Positions 8,540 through 16,909 of a DNA stretch of 56,799 nucleotides are shown here, one piece after another (within the stretch, counting starts at the first letter, position 1; every line of letters starts with the position of its first letter). Made by a program: the position numbers and the translations under genes. The DNA lies in the NCBI RefSeq assembly GCF_000739555.1, contig NZ_BBJN01000055.1, forward strand, positions 1 through 56,799, written 5' to 3'. Source of the DNA: Halolamina rubra (GTDB taxonomy: Archaea; Halobacteriota; Halobacteria; Halobacteriales; Haloferacaceae). Below the pieces are notes generated by a model. That model was not told the origin of the DNA. It was given only the letters and a program-made list of their open reading frames with translations, and ran no database searches.

Positions 8540-9376
8540 ATGGAGCGGCTACCGCTCGGCGTCGCGCGCATCGACAGCATCCTCCGGGGCGGGGCGCCGC
8601 CGGGGAGCACCCTGCTGGCCGCGGGGGAGTCCGGGGCCGGGGGACGCGAGTTCGCCCACACCGCGGCGGCGATGAACGCGCTGTACGACGCCGACCCGGA
8701 CCTGTTCGACCTCTACTACGGGGAGCTGCCAGACGAGTCCGCGGTCCCGCCGGAGGTCCACTACGTCTCCTTCACCGCGGACAGCGACGAGATCGCCCGC
8801 GAGATGGAGTACACGATGGACGACGACATCGTCGCGGCGGCGGCCGAGGAGATCCAGTTCCGCGACCTCTCGCCGGAGTACTTCCAGCTCTCGCCGATCC
8901 CGCGGGAGTGGTACGTCGGCGAGGCCCGGACGATCGAGGACCTCGGGAAGGCCGAGTCGACCGACGACGTGCTCGGCGCGCTGGGGGACTACCTCAACGA
9001 GCACGCGCCCGGCAACCTGGTCGTGATCGACTCGGTGTCGGACCTGATCGGCGCGATGGGCGACGACGTGGAGTGGAACGACATCACGACGGTGATGCGC
9101 GGGCTGACGAAAGCCTCCCACACGTGGGACGGCCTGATCATCCTGCTCGTCAACAGCGACACGCTGGCGCCGACGGAGATGGGCCACCTGATGGACGCCG
9201 TGGAAGGCACCTTCGAGTTCACGTGGGAGTCCGGCGGCTCCCAGCGCGCCCGGACGATGGTGGTCCGGCAGTTCCGCGGCGTGCTCTCCCAGCTCGAGGC
9301 GGAGAACATCGTCCGGTTCGAGACCGAGATCCACGACGGCGGCTTCGACGTGAGCGACGTGCGGAAGATCCGGTAG
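8540..9376 (+). CDS. RAD55/KaiC-like RecA-fold protein with altered Walker A
   Basis: 278 residues of the archaeal RAD55/KaiC-like RecA family. The start (LPLGVARIDSILRGGAPPGS) is the canonical entry to the fold and the Walker B strand NLVVIDSVSDLIG (about 152-164) is intact. The P-loop reads AAGESGAGGREF (27-38): glycines are kept but the GK[T/S] lysine is replaced by GRE, so ATP hydrolysis is doubtful. A 40-residue acidic insertion after the P-loop (about 45-85) is unlike KaiC. It is probably a regulatory or scaffold homologue. Single gene, leaderless promoter. Confidence 0.75.
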   Translation: MERLPLGVARIDSILRGGAPPGSTLLAAGESGAGGREFAHTAAAMNALYDADPDLFDLYYGELPDESAVPPEVHYVSFTADSDEIAREMEYTMDDDIVAAAAEEIQFRDLSPEYFQLSPIPREWYVGEARTIEDLGKAESTDDVLGALGDYLNEHAPGNLVVIDSVSDLIGAMGDDVEWNDITTVMRGLTKASHTWDGLIILLVNSDTLAPTEMGHLMDAVEGTFEFTWESGGSQRARTMVVRQFRGVLSQLEAENIVRFETEIHDGGFDVSDVRKIR

Positions 9377-9393
9377 GCGTCGACCGAGGCCGG

Positions 9394-9400
9394 CTATATC
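9394..9400 (+). promoter_or_regulatory. TATA box of the DUF6069-type gene
   Basis: CTATATC is centred 28 nt upstream of the ATG at 9425, giving a leaderless start for the two-gene unit 9425-10701. Confidence 0.6.
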
Positions 9401-9424
9401 CCCTCGGCGCCCGTACAGTTCGGC

Positions 9425-9841
9425 ATGGCAGAACTATCAGCCGCGGAACCGTCGAACCGTCCGTCGCTCCTCCTCCGTGGCGGCGTCGCCGCCGCGGCCG
9501 CCGTGCTCCTGAACGCGGCGGTGGTCGTCGCCGTGGGAGCCGCCGGCGTCGCGCCGGGGTTCCAACCGCTCACGATCCCCCCGGTCGCCTTCCTCTCCGC
9601 GGTCGGTGCCGCGGGGGCGACCGGCGTGTACTGGCTCCTGCACGGGCGGGTCGACGACGTGGACCGCACGTTCACCCGCGTCGCGGCGGCGGTGCTCGTC
9701 CTCTCCTTTCTCCCGGACGTCGGGCTCCTGTTCGCCGACCCGGCGGCGACGGTGGCCGGCGTCGTCGTCCTGATGCTCATGCACGTCGTCGTCGCCGCCG
9801 TCTCGCTCGGCGCGCTCGTCTACTGGGGCGGTGATCGATGA
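9425..9841 (+). CDS. Four-helix membrane protein, DUF6069-like
   Basis: 138 residues with four predicted transmembrane helices (about 17-40, 48-72, 82-102, 108-132) and short loops; the first is preceded by RPSLLLRGG. Pattern and size fit the DUF6069 family of small haloarchaeal and actinobacterial membrane proteins. Its stop overlaps the ATG of the NmrA-type oxidoreductase by 4 nt (ATGA), so the two are probably co-translated. Function is unknown. Confidence 0.7.
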   Translation: MAELSAAEPSNRPSLLLRGGVAAAAAVLLNAAVVVAVGAAGVAPGFQPLTIPPVAFLSAVGAAGATGVYWLLHGRVDDVDRTFTRVAAAVLVLSFLPDVGLLFADPAATVAGVVVLMLMHVVVAAVSLGALVYWGGDR

Positions 9842-10701
9842 GTTCGACGCTGCTCGTCACCGGGGCGACCGGCACGGTCGGCCGCCACGTCGCGACCGAA
9901 CTCGCCGAGCGGGACTGCTCGCTCCGGGTCGGCCTCCGTGACCCCGACGACGTGCCCAACCACCTCCCGACCGACGCCGAGGTCGCCGCGTTCGACTTCG
10001 CCCGCCCCGAGACGTGGGGCGCTGCCCTCGACGGCGTCGACGGGCTGTTCCTGATGCGGCCGCCCGCCGTCGACGCCGACAGCGTCTCGGGGTTCGCCGA
10101 GGCCGCCGCGCGCGTCGGCGTGGCGCGGATCGCCTACCTCTCCACCGTCGGCGCGGAGAAGAACCCCCTCGTCCCACACCACCGGATCGAGAAGCGCGTC
10201 GCCGCGACCGACGCCGCCCACACGCTGCTGCGGGCGTCGTTCTTCATGCAGAACCTCGCGGAAGTCCACCGCGAGGATATCGTCGCGCACGACGAGATAT
10301 TCGTCCCCGCCGGCGACGGGGAGACGAGCTTCGTCGACGCCCGCGACGTCGGCGCCGTCGCGGCGACGGTGCTCACCGAGCCGGGCCACGAGAACCGCGC
10401 CTACGACCTCACCGGTGCGGAGGCCGTGAACTACCACGAGGTCGCCGAGATCTTCAGCGAGGTGCTCGACCGACGGATCACCTACGCCGAGCCGTCGCTG
10501 TTCGAGTTCGTTCGCCGGTACAACGGCCGGGGGTATCCGCTCCCTTTCCTCGCGGTGATGTGCGCCATCTACACCACGGCGCGGCTCGGCCTCGCCGCCC
10601 GGGTCACCGGCGACACCGAGGAGATTCTGGGCCGCGAGCCCCGCGATATGGAGACGTTCGTCGAGGACTACGCCGAGGAGTTCCAGCCGGAGACTCAGTA
10701 G
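9838..10701 (+). CDS. NmrA-family NAD(P)-binding oxidoreductase/sensor
   Basis: 287 residues, atypical SDR. GATGTVG at 9-15 is the dinucleotide-binding loop and IAYLSTVGAEKN with HHRIEK matches the NmrA/NAD(P)H:quinone-reductase-like subgroup, which lacks the classical YxxxK pair. The middle HTLLRASFFMQNL block is typical of NmrA-like proteins acting on quinones or serving as redox sensors. It overlaps the upstream membrane gene by 4 nt and its 3' end overlaps trmY by 7 nt convergently. Substrate unknown. Confidence 0.82.
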   Translation: MSSTLLVTGATGTVGRHVATELAERDCSLRVGLRDPDDVPNHLPTDAEVAAFDFARPETWGAALDGVDGLFLMRPPAVDADSVSGFAEAAARVGVARIAYLSTVGAEKNPLVPHHRIEKRVAATDAAHTLLRASFFMQNLAEVHREDIVAHDEIFVPAGDGETSFVDARDVGAVAATVLTEPGHENRAYDLTGAEAVNYHEVAEIFSEVLDRRITYAEPSLFEFVRRYNGRGYPLPFLAVMCAIYTTARLGLAARVTGDTEEILGREPRDMETFVEDYAEEFQPETQ

Positions 10702-11291
10702 CGCTCGTAGCCGTCCGTGTCGAGGTAGTTGTGCGCCACCGTGATCGTGTGGTCGGCGTGGAGGCGCTTGGGCCCCACCCGTACGCGGCGGTCCGCTTCC
10801 TCGTCCAGTAGCGCTTCCTCGCTGTCGGCGAAGTCGTGGTGGTCCGAGAGCACGAACAGCGGGTCCTCCGGCGGCTCGGCGTCGACGAGCGGGTCGCCGT
10901 CCTCGTGGAGTTGGACGACCGTCGCGTCGCGGGCGACGCGCTCGAACGTGTCCCCAAAGCCCATCCGGTACAGGGAGACGCCGGGGCTCGTCTCCACTGG
11001 CTGGTGGCCGATGGCTTCCTGCTTCTCCGCGAGCGCGCCGCGGATCAGCGCGGCCGTCGAGCGCTCGTCGGGGTTGAGTCGGCGGAGGGCGGCGCCGTCG
11101 AAGGAGACGGTGTACTCGTCGCCGAGCACGAGGTGGACCCGTACGTCCTCGCGCAGGTCGTGCGAGAGGAAGAAGGCGGAGTTGACACAGCGACAGAGCA
11201 CGTCGAGCCTGCCGGCGCCGCCGGCGATGTCGTCGAGCGAGAAGTCGGCGTCCGTCGGCGCGTCGTGGCCGACGACGAGGAACTGGCGCAT
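10695..11291 (-). CDS. trmY: tRNA (pseudouridine(54)-N1)-methyltransferase
   Basis: SAM-dependent SPOUT methylase forming m1-pseudouridine at position 54 of tRNA, the archaeal counterpart of thymidine 54. 198 residues, normal length. The start MRQFLVVGH, the early LCRCVNSAFFLSH block, DVRVHLVLG and the C-terminal knot segment DPLFVLSDHHDF are all characteristic. It overlaps the end of the plus-strand NmrA gene by 7 nt and lies 42 nt downstream of ggt on the same strand. Confidence 0.93.
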   Translation of the reverse strand: MRQFLVVGHDAPTDADFSLDDIAGGAGRLDVLCRCVNSAFFLSHDLREDVRVHLVLGDEYTVSFDGAALRRLNPDERSTAALIRGALAEKQEAIGHQPVETSPGVSLYRMGFGDTFERVARDATVVQLHEDGDPLVDAEPPEDPLFVLSDHHDFADSEEALLDEEADRRVRVGPKRLHADHTITVAHNYLDTDGYERY

Positions 11292-11333
11292 ACCTCACCT
11301 ATCGACGCTTCCGGATGGAAGCAGTTGCGCTTC

Positions 11334-12983
11334 TCAGTACCCCTGCGCGTTGCCGTCCTTCCGGGGCTCGGTCGCCCCGGAGAGGGTGCCGTCCTCGTTG
11401 CGGACGATCTGGGCGCCGCCGAACAGGCCGGGGTAGAGCACCTGCACGTCGTGGCCCTTCCGGGTGAGCTTCGTCAGCATCGTGTCGTCGGCGTCCATCC
11501 GCTCCTCGACGGCGAGCGTGCCGTCCTCGCGGTAGCGCCAGCGCGGCAGGTCCAGCGCGGCCTGCAGCGGCAGGTCGTAGTCGACGATGTTCGAGATCAC
11601 CTGCAGGTGGCCCTGGGGCTGCATGAACCCGCCCATCACGCCGAACGCCGCCCAGTCCTCCGTCTCGGGGTCGTCGGCCGCGAAGTCGGCGATCGCGGGG
11701 ACCAGCGTGTGGAACGGGCGCTTGCCGGGCTCGATGCGGTTCGGGTGTTCCTCGTCGAGCGAGAACGAGGCGCCGCGGTTCTGCAGCGCGATCCCCGTGT
11801 CGCCCGCCACGAGGCCGGCGCCGAAGCCGGCGAAGCGGGAGTTGATGAAGGAGACGACGTTCCCCTCGTCGTCGGCGACACACAGGAGGACGGTGTCGGC
11901 GTCCTCGGCGTTGCTCCCCTCGACGCCGAAGCTCACGTCGTGGTTCGCCTCCTCGCCGATCAGTTCGGCGCGTTCGGCGGCCCAGTCCTTCGCGCCCAGC
12001 GGCGGGTGGTCCTCGTACTCGGGGTCGGTGATGTAGTGGTGGCCGTCCGCGAAGGCGACCTTCATCGCCTCCGCGAAGTAGTGGACGCGCTCGGGGCTGT
12101 CGAGGTCGTACTCGCCGGCGCCGATCTCCTCGGCGACGTTGAGCGCCTCCAGCGCGATCAGCCCCTGGTTGTTCGGCGGGAGCTCGTACACCTCGGCGCC
12201 GTTGTACGTCGTCGACACCGGGTCGAGGAGCTCCGGCTCGAACTCGGCCAGGTCCTCGGTCGTCATGAACCCGCCCTTCTCCTGCACTTCGGCGGCGATC
12301 TGCTCGGCGATCTCGCCCTCGTAGAACGCGTCGGCGCCCTCCTCGGCGATCGTTTCGAGGGAGGCGCCGAGTTTGGGGAGCGTGACCTCCTGGCCGGTGC
12401 TCGGCGCCTCGCCGTCGAACAGGTACGCCTCGCGGGCGTGCTCGTCGTCGAACAGCTCCTCGGCGTGCTGCCACTGCGCGGAGACGACCTCAGAGACCGG
12501 GTACCCCTCGGTCGCGTAGCGGATCGCCGGCTGGAGCAGCTCGCCGAGCTCCTTCCGGCCGAACTCCTCGGCGGTGAGCTCCCAGCCCCGGGCGGTGCCG
12601 GGGACGGTGACGGCCTGCGCGCCGGTCTGGGGCATCTCCGCCTCCTCGGGGTCGATATCGTCGTCGGCCTCCGCGGCGACCTGCTCGCGGACGTTCTCCA
12701 GCGTCGCGTCAGCGGGTGCGCCCCCGCAGGATCGCATCGCGCCAACGTCGCCGTCGGCGGTTTTGTACAGCGCGAACACGTCGCCGCCCAGCCCCGTGGA
12801 GGTGGGTTCGACGACGTTCAGCGCGGCGGCGGTCGCGACGGCGGCGTCGAAGGCGTTGCCGCCGTCCTCGAGGACGGAGATCCCCGCTTGCGAGGCGAGC
12901 GGCTGGCTGGTCGCGACGACGCCCTCGGCGCCGTAGACGGTCGAGCGGCGCGAGGTGAATCGGTCGAGATCCGGCTCGGACAT
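11334..12983 (-). CDS. ggt: Gamma-glutamyltransferase
   Basis: Ntn-hydrolase that cleaves or transfers gamma-glutamyl groups; self-cleaves into large and small subunits. 549 residues. T364 in DADTVLLCVADDEGNVVS is the expected nucleophile and new N-terminus; NSRFAGFGAG (381-390) is the substrate-binding block and TGLGGDVFAL (63-72) lies in the large subunit. No signal peptide: it starts MSEPDLDRFTSRRS, so a cytoplasmic location is likely, unlike bacterial periplasmic Ggt. Haloarchaea use gamma-glutamylcysteine as their thiol, a plausible substrate. Confidence 0.92.
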   Translation of the reverse strand: MSEPDLDRFTSRRSTVYGAEGVVATSQPLASQAGISVLEDGGNAFDAAVATAAALNVVEPTSTGLGGDVFALYKTADGDVGAMRSCGGAPADATLENVREQVAAEADDDIDPEEAEMPQTGAQAVTVPGTARGWELTAEEFGRKELGELLQPAIRYATEGYPVSEVVSAQWQHAEELFDDEHAREAYLFDGEAPSTGQEVTLPKLGASLETIAEEGADAFYEGEIAEQIAAEVQEKGGFMTTEDLAEFEPELLDPVSTTYNGAEVYELPPNNQGLIALEALNVAEEIGAGEYDLDSPERVHYFAEAMKVAFADGHHYITDPEYEDHPPLGAKDWAAERAELIGEEANHDVSFGVEGSNAEDADTVLLCVADDEGNVVSFINSRFAGFGAGLVAGDTGIALQNRGASFSLDEEHPNRIEPGKRPFHTLVPAIADFAADDPETEDWAAFGVMGGFMQPQGHLQVISNIVDYDLPLQAALDLPRWRYREDGTLAVEERMDADDTMLTKLTRKGHDVQVLYPGLFGGAQIVRNEDGTLSGATEPRKDGNAQGY

Positions 12984-13084
12984 ACGTGGGCTTGGGGGAG
13001 AGTACGCAAAAAGGGACAGGACCTGGCGGGCTCTGCCGGGGATCCGCCACAACTCGTTTCCTCCTGGGGGCCGAACCGAACGGT

Positions 13085-13210
13085 ATGCGAGCTTCAACCG
13101 TGGTTCTCGCCCTCGGCGCGGTGCTGTTCGCGATCCCGATCCCCGGGACGTTCGTCACCGGCGCGCTCGTGCTGCTCGCGGGCGGGCTCTCGCGCTGGCT
13201 CGGGGAGTAG
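13085..13210 (+). CDS. Small hydrophobic hairpin membrane protein (41 aa)
   Basis: An ATG at 13085 opens a 41-residue product: MRASTVVLALGAVLFAIPIP, a turn, then GTFVTGALVLLAGGLSRWLGE. Two short hydrophobic stretches around a PIPG turn suggest a membrane hairpin. Small proteins of this shape (helix, P-x-PG turn, helix, RWLG end) are common in haloarchaeal genomes. It lies between the divergent ggt promoter and the UspA gene, whose end is 5 nt away. Function unknown. Confidence 0.65.
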   Translation: MRASTVVLALGAVLFAIPIPGTFVTGALVLLAGGLSRWLGE

Positions 13211-13215
13211 CCGGG

Positions 13216-13650
13216 CTACCGGACGACCGTCACCGGGCAGGGCGAGCGGCGGACGACCTTCTCGGCGACGCTGCCGAGCAGCACGCGCGTCACGCCGGTC
13301 CGGCCGTGGCTGCCGATCACGATGTGGTCGATCGCCTCCTCCTCGGCGTAGTCGACGATGGCCCGCGCCGGGCGGTCGTTCACGCGCACGGTGTCGATCT
13401 CCCGGTCCTGATCGGCGGCGGTCTCGACGGCCTCGTCGAGGATCCAGTCCGCGCGCTCGTTCGCCTGCTCGACCCACTCGCCGGGGTAGCCGCCGCCGTC
13501 CGGGCCGGGCGCGGACGCGTACCCCGCGGCGACGGGGTCGATCGCCGTCAGGGCGACGATCTCCGCGTCGGGGAACTCCGACAGCGCGTGCTCGAGCGCG
13601 GCGTCTGCCTGTGGCGATCCGTCGACGGGGACAAGAACGGTTCTCGACAT
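13216..13650 (-). CDS. Universal stress protein (UspA family)
   Basis: 144 residues, single Usp domain. The strand VLVPVDGS at the start and the ATP-binding motif GSHGRTGVTRVLLGSVAEKVVRRSPCPV near the end (G-2X-G-9X-G-S form) are intact, which predicts an ATP-binding Usp. The ATG at 13650 begins just before the first strand. Cytoplasmic; stress role inferred from the family. It is the only member in the window. Confidence 0.92.
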   Translation of the reverse strand: MSRTVLVPVDGSPQADAALEHALSEFPDAEIVALTAIDPVAAGYASAPGPDGGGYPGEWVEQANERADWILDEAVETAADQDREIDTVRVNDRPARAIVDYAEEEAIDHIVIGSHGRTGVTRVLLGSVAEKVVRRSPCPVTVVR

Positions 13651-13760
13651 GGATCGAACGTCGGCGCCCGGCGTCGAAAAGCTACCGGGCAGTCTCACGG
13701 GCCGGGAACGGCTCGCGGTACAGAAGTTGGGGGCGGGCTGGATGGCGTGTTGCAGTCGAC

Positions 13761-13973
13761 AGAGCCACGGCGTCGAGTTCCGTGCTCGCGGCACGGAGGC
13801 CGCGAGCGGTCACGCGCCGTGTGACAGTTGATAGAGCCACGGCGTCGAGTTCCGTGACCGCGCGACGGAGCGCGCGCTCGGTCACGCGCCGTTTGTGACC
13901 GTTGATAGAGCCACGGCATCGAGTTCCGTGCTCGCGGCACGGAGGCCGCGAGCGGTCACGCGCCGTGGCTCAA
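13761..13973. repeat. Three tandem nested-palindrome units (72-74 nt period)
   Basis: AGAGCCACGGC starts at 13761, 13833 and 13907 (periods 72 and 74). In unit 3, GAGCCACGGC (13908-13917) pairs with GCCGTGGCTC (13963-13972), and inside it CTCGCGGC pairs with GCCGCGAG around ACGGAG. Unit 2 keeps the loop core ACGGAG, but its inner arms become GTGACCG...CGGTCAC, so both halves changed together. The last unit contains the TGA of the M28 peptidase. A second array of the same architecture lies at 40302-40434. Candidate REP-like or 3'-end RNA structure. Confidence 0.8.
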
Positions 13974-15343
13974 TTACTCTCCCCGTACGGCCACCGCCCA
14001 CCCATCTTCAGCTCCTGCACGTACCCCTCGTCGATGGCGTCGCGGGTCTCCTCTCGCCCCCGAGCTTCGACCTCGAACTCGTCGCGTGCGGCGCGGTACA
14101 CCGCCTCCGTCACCAGCGTCGCCACGTCCCGGAGGTCCCGGGAGTCGAGCTTGTCCAGCGTGTCGGCGTGGGTGTGGCCCCAGCCGCGACCGGACTGGTT
14201 CGAGGTCGTGCCGGTCATCGTCGCCGGCACGCCCTCCTGCACGAACGCCCACTGGTCGCCGTGGGGCGAGATCGTGTCGCCCGTCGAGACCGGGGCGTCG
14301 AACTCGTCGGCGACCGACCGGAACAGCTCGCCCAGCTCCTCGAACCCGTTGGTGCCGACCCGGAGGTTCCGGGAGCTACAGGCGCCGTCGAGGTTGATCA
14401 CGCACTTCACGTTCTCGAGGTCCGTGGTCTCGGCGCAGTGGTACGCGCCGCGCAGGCCGATCTCCTCGGAGCCGAACGTCACCAGGCGAACCCGGCTGTC
14501 GAGCTCGTCGGCGACCTGCGAGAGCAGGCGCCCCACTTCGGCGACGAGCACCGAGCCCGCGCCGTTGTCGTTGGCGCCGTCGGCGATGTCGTGGCCGTCG
14601 ACGTGGGCGGTGACGAGCACCTCGTCCGCCTCGCCGCCCTCGTCCGGGCCCTCGGGGCCCACGTAAGCCTCGACGTTCCGCGACGTGGCCGGCTCGTTCC
14701 GGCAGTCCACGTCGACGGTGACCTCGCAGTCGCCCGCCTCTGCGTAGCGTTCCAGGCGAGCGCCGACCTCCTTCGAGACGCCGACCGCCGGGATCGGCCC
14801 CGGGCGGTTGTTGTACCCCACCTCCCCCGTCGGCGGTAGCGCGCCCTCGATGTGGTTGCGGAACACGAACGCGACCGCGCCGTGGTCGGCGGCGTTGACG
14901 TACTTCTCCATCCGGTGGAGCCAGCGGTCGGCGTGCTCGGGCGTGTCGCTGGAGGCCATCGCGATCGCGCCGTCGAGTTCGGCGCTCTTGGCCTCGAACT
15001 CCTCGTAGCTGCCGTCGCCCACGTCGACGATCGGCGCCGTCGCCTCGCCCGCGGGGGTCCCCGGGAGCGCGACGACCTGGTGGCTCCCCGTGTGGGTTCG
15101 CTCGTGGGGCGACTCGACGGTCAGCGACGAGTCGCCGCGCCACCAGCCCGGGATCTCGAACTCCTCGATCCGGGGGTTCCGGAGCCCGGCGTCCGCGAAC
15201 GCCTCGCGGATCACCTCGGCGCCCTCGGCTTCGCCCTGCTGGCCGGCCATGCGGTTGCCGACGTCGACGAGCTCCTCGAGCCGGTTCCACGCGAACAGGC
15301 TCGTCTGTGCGTCGCCGACGACGGCGTCGGGTAGATGGACCAT
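13970..15343 (-). CDS. M28-family zinc metallopeptidase with PA-like insert
   Basis: 457 residues. Two-zinc aminopeptidase/carboxypeptidase fold: AHVDGHDIADGANDNGAG gives the first His and bridging Asp, GSEEIGLRGAYH the catalytic Glu pair, NLDGA an Asp, and WGHTHADTLDKLD the last His. A protease-associated-like region with VGDGSYEEFEAK and DTPEHADRW precedes the catalytic half. No clear signal peptide after the ATG at 15343, so it is probably cytoplasmic. The stop codon lies inside the nested palindrome repeat. A C-terminal tail of about 50 residues follows the last metal ligand. Confidence 0.88.
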   Translation of the reverse strand: MVHLPDAVVGDAQTSLFAWNRLEELVDVGNRMAGQQGEAEGAEVIREAFADAGLRNPRIEEFEIPGWWRGDSSLTVESPHERTHTGSHQVVALPGTPAGEATAPIVDVGDGSYEEFEAKSAELDGAIAMASSDTPEHADRWLHRMEKYVNAADHGAVAFVFRNHIEGALPPTGEVGYNNRPGPIPAVGVSKEVGARLERYAEAGDCEVTVDVDCRNEPATSRNVEAYVGPEGPDEGGEADEVLVTAHVDGHDIADGANDNGAGSVLVAEVGRLLSQVADELDSRVRLVTFGSEEIGLRGAYHCAETTDLENVKCVINLDGACSSRNLRVGTNGFEELGELFRSVADEFDAPVSTGDTISPHGDQWAFVQEGVPATMTGTTSNQSGRGWGHTHADTLDKLDSRDLRDVATLVTEAVYRAARDEFEVEARGREETRDAIDEGYVQELKMGGRWPYGESN

Positions 15344-15394
15344 GCCCCGACCTGTTACGGCGGCGGGATAAAGGGATGCGGAAGGCGGAAATCG

Positions 15395-15445
15395 CGAGGA
15401 AGGGAAACGCGAACGAGCGGAGCGAGTGAGCGGGAAACTTCCTCG
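15395..15445. terminator. Inverted repeat between DJ-1 and M28 genes
   Basis: CGAGGAAG (15395-15402) pairs with CTTCCTCG (15438-15445) around a 35-nt loop that contains GAGCGGAGCGAGTGAGCG. It lies 50 nt past the stop of the DJ-1 gene and about 50 nt before the M28 start, so it could end the first transcript or affect the second. The inner GAGCG...GTGAGCG motif recurs near the tRNA genes of this window. Confidence 0.35.
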
Positions 15446-15494
15446 GAAAAGCGAGCGGGGAGCACAGCGACCCGCGAGCAACTCGCCGACGCGG

Positions 15495-16088
15495 TCAGTC
15501 GTCGGCGGCCACGGGGTCGGCGTGGTCGATCTCGGTGCCCAGCACGTCGAGGAACTCGGCCAGCCACTCGGGGTGGTCGGGCCAGGCCTGCCCGGTGACG
15601 AGGTTGCCGTCGCGGACGGTCCCGTCGACCCACGCACAGCCGGCGCCCTCGACCTCGGCGCGGACCGCGGGGTAAGAGGTGGCCTCACGACCCTCCAGCA
15701 CGCCCGCGGCGGCGAGGATCTGCGGGCCGTGACAGAGCGCCGCGACGGGTTTGTCTTCCTCGAAGAAGTGCTGGACCGTCTCGATCACCGAGTCGTACGT
15801 CCGCAGGTACTCCGGGGCGCGCCCGCCGGGGACGACCAGCGCGTCGTAGTCGGCCGGATCGACCTCCTCGAGCGCCACGTCGACGCCGAAGTCGTGGCCG
15901 CGCGTCTCCAGATACGTCTGGTCGCCGCGGAAGTCGTGGACCGCAGTCTTCACCACGTCGCCCTCCGCCTTCTCGGGACAGGCGGCGTGGACCTCGTGAC
16001 CGACCATCTCGAGCGCCTGGTACGGCACCATCACCTCGTAGTCCTCGACGAAGTCGCCGACGATCTCGAGTATCTTCTTGTTTGACAT
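15495..16088 (-). CDS. DJ-1/PfpI family protein
   Basis: 197 residues, class I glutamine-amidotransferase-like fold. The nucleophile elbow ALCHGPQ holds the reactive cysteine followed by histidine, as in PfpI/YhbO peptidase or deglycase proteins, and VVPGGRAPEYLR is the characteristic preceding strand and loop. An acidic residue near the N-terminus (FVEDYE) would complete the site. The ATG at 16088 is preferred because upstream in-frame sequence has no family similarity. Protein or nucleotide deglycation and protease activities have both been proposed for the family. Confidence 0.9.
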   Translation of the reverse strand: MSNKKILEIVGDFVEDYEVMVPYQALEMVGHEVHAACPEKAEGDVVKTAVHDFRGDQTYLETRGHDFGVDVALEEVDPADYDALVVPGGRAPEYLRTYDSVIETVQHFFEEDKPVAALCHGPQILAAAGVLEGREATSYPAVRAEVEGAGCAWVDGTVRDGNLVTGQAWPDHPEWLAEFLDVLGTEIDHADPVAADD

Positions 16089-16192
16089 GATTACGTCCGT
16101 TAGTTGGTTCGCTGCGCTATTAGCTATTGTGTCGATTTCGCGGAGTAATCGCGGTTTACGCGTCGAAAGGTCGGGCTTCATCGTCGACCGAA

Positions 16193-16810
16193 CTACGCGA
16201 CGGTCGTCTCGAACACCGTCCGGACGCCCTCGACCTGCAGCGAGAGCGGCATCGACGCCTGCACGCCGCCGCCGCGCTCGGGCGCCTCGGCCTCGGCGAC
16301 GGCGCCGTCGGGGGTCAGCGGCAGGTGGACGAACCCCGCGGGCAGGTCGTGGTTCTCCAGCAGGCTGTAGAGCGCGTGGTTACAGCAGTGCGTCCCCGCG
16401 GAGTTGGAGACGCGGGCCGGGACCCCGGCGTCGAGCATCGCCTCGACGCTCTCGACGACCGGGATCGTGGCGAGGTGGGCGTCGGCGCCGCCCGGGACGA
16501 TCCGCGCGTCGTGGGGCGAGTCGTCGGCGTTGTCCGGCACCGTCACGGCGTCGTCGACGTTGATCCCGACGCGCTCGACGCTGACGGTCGTCCGGCCGGC
16601 GGCGAGCCCGGTGGCGACGACGGCGGCGGGGTCGTGCTCGTCGATCAGCGCCGCGAGCTCGTCGGCGACGCGGTCGAACTCGACCGGGAGCACGGCGCCG
16701 ACGACCTCGTGGCCGGCGACGGTCTCGCCGTCGAGCTCCCGGGCGAGCTGCCGGCTGGGGTTGGTCTCGTGGTCGCCGAACGGCTCGTAGCCCGTACAGA
16801 GCAGGGTCAT
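16193..16810 (-). CDS. pcp: Pyroglutamyl-peptidase I (pyrrolidone-carboxylate peptidase)
   Basis: Removes N-terminal pyroglutamate from peptides; cytoplasmic cysteine peptidase, family C15, 205 residues (usual 200-220). The triad is visible: Glu in VSVERVGIN, Cys in NSAGTHCCNHALY and His in GFVHLPLTP. The N-terminal TGYEPFGDHETNPS block is diagnostic. Single gene, divergent from the aldolase-fbp operon. Confidence 0.94.
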   Translation of the reverse strand: MTLLCTGYEPFGDHETNPSRQLARELDGETVAGHEVVGAVLPVEFDRVADELAALIDEHDPAAVVATGLAAGRTTVSVERVGINVDDAVTVPDNADDSPHDARIVPGGADAHLATIPVVESVEAMLDAGVPARVSNSAGTHCCNHALYSLLENHDLPAGFVHLPLTPDGAVAEAEAPERGGGVQASMPLSLQVEGVRTVFETTVA

Positions 16811-16909
16811 ACGCCCCCGAGCGTGGCCCGGCGGCTTCGGGGTTTCGGTCGGGGCGATCCGGGCCGACTGTTGGATAACTTTTTGTGTCGACTCGTCCCA
16901 CTCTCGGGT

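Noticed and set aside
7381-9834. 817-codon frame on the plus strand
   Set aside because: Arg/Gly-rich shadow of the GHMP and RAD55-like genes.
10836-13898. Very long open frame on the plus strand (1020 codons)
   Set aside because: It runs opposite to trmY, ggt and UspA, which have clear motifs; composition is Arg/Val/Leu/Asp-rich as expected for an antisense frame in high-GC DNA.
13761-13973. CRISPR array
   Set aside because: Units are contiguous palindromes with no unique spacers and no cas genes are present.
15495-16181. Longer N-terminus for the DJ-1 protein (MKPDLSTRK...)
   Set aside because: The extra 31 residues have no family match, and the ATG at 16088 gives the standard start KKILEIVGDFVEDYE.
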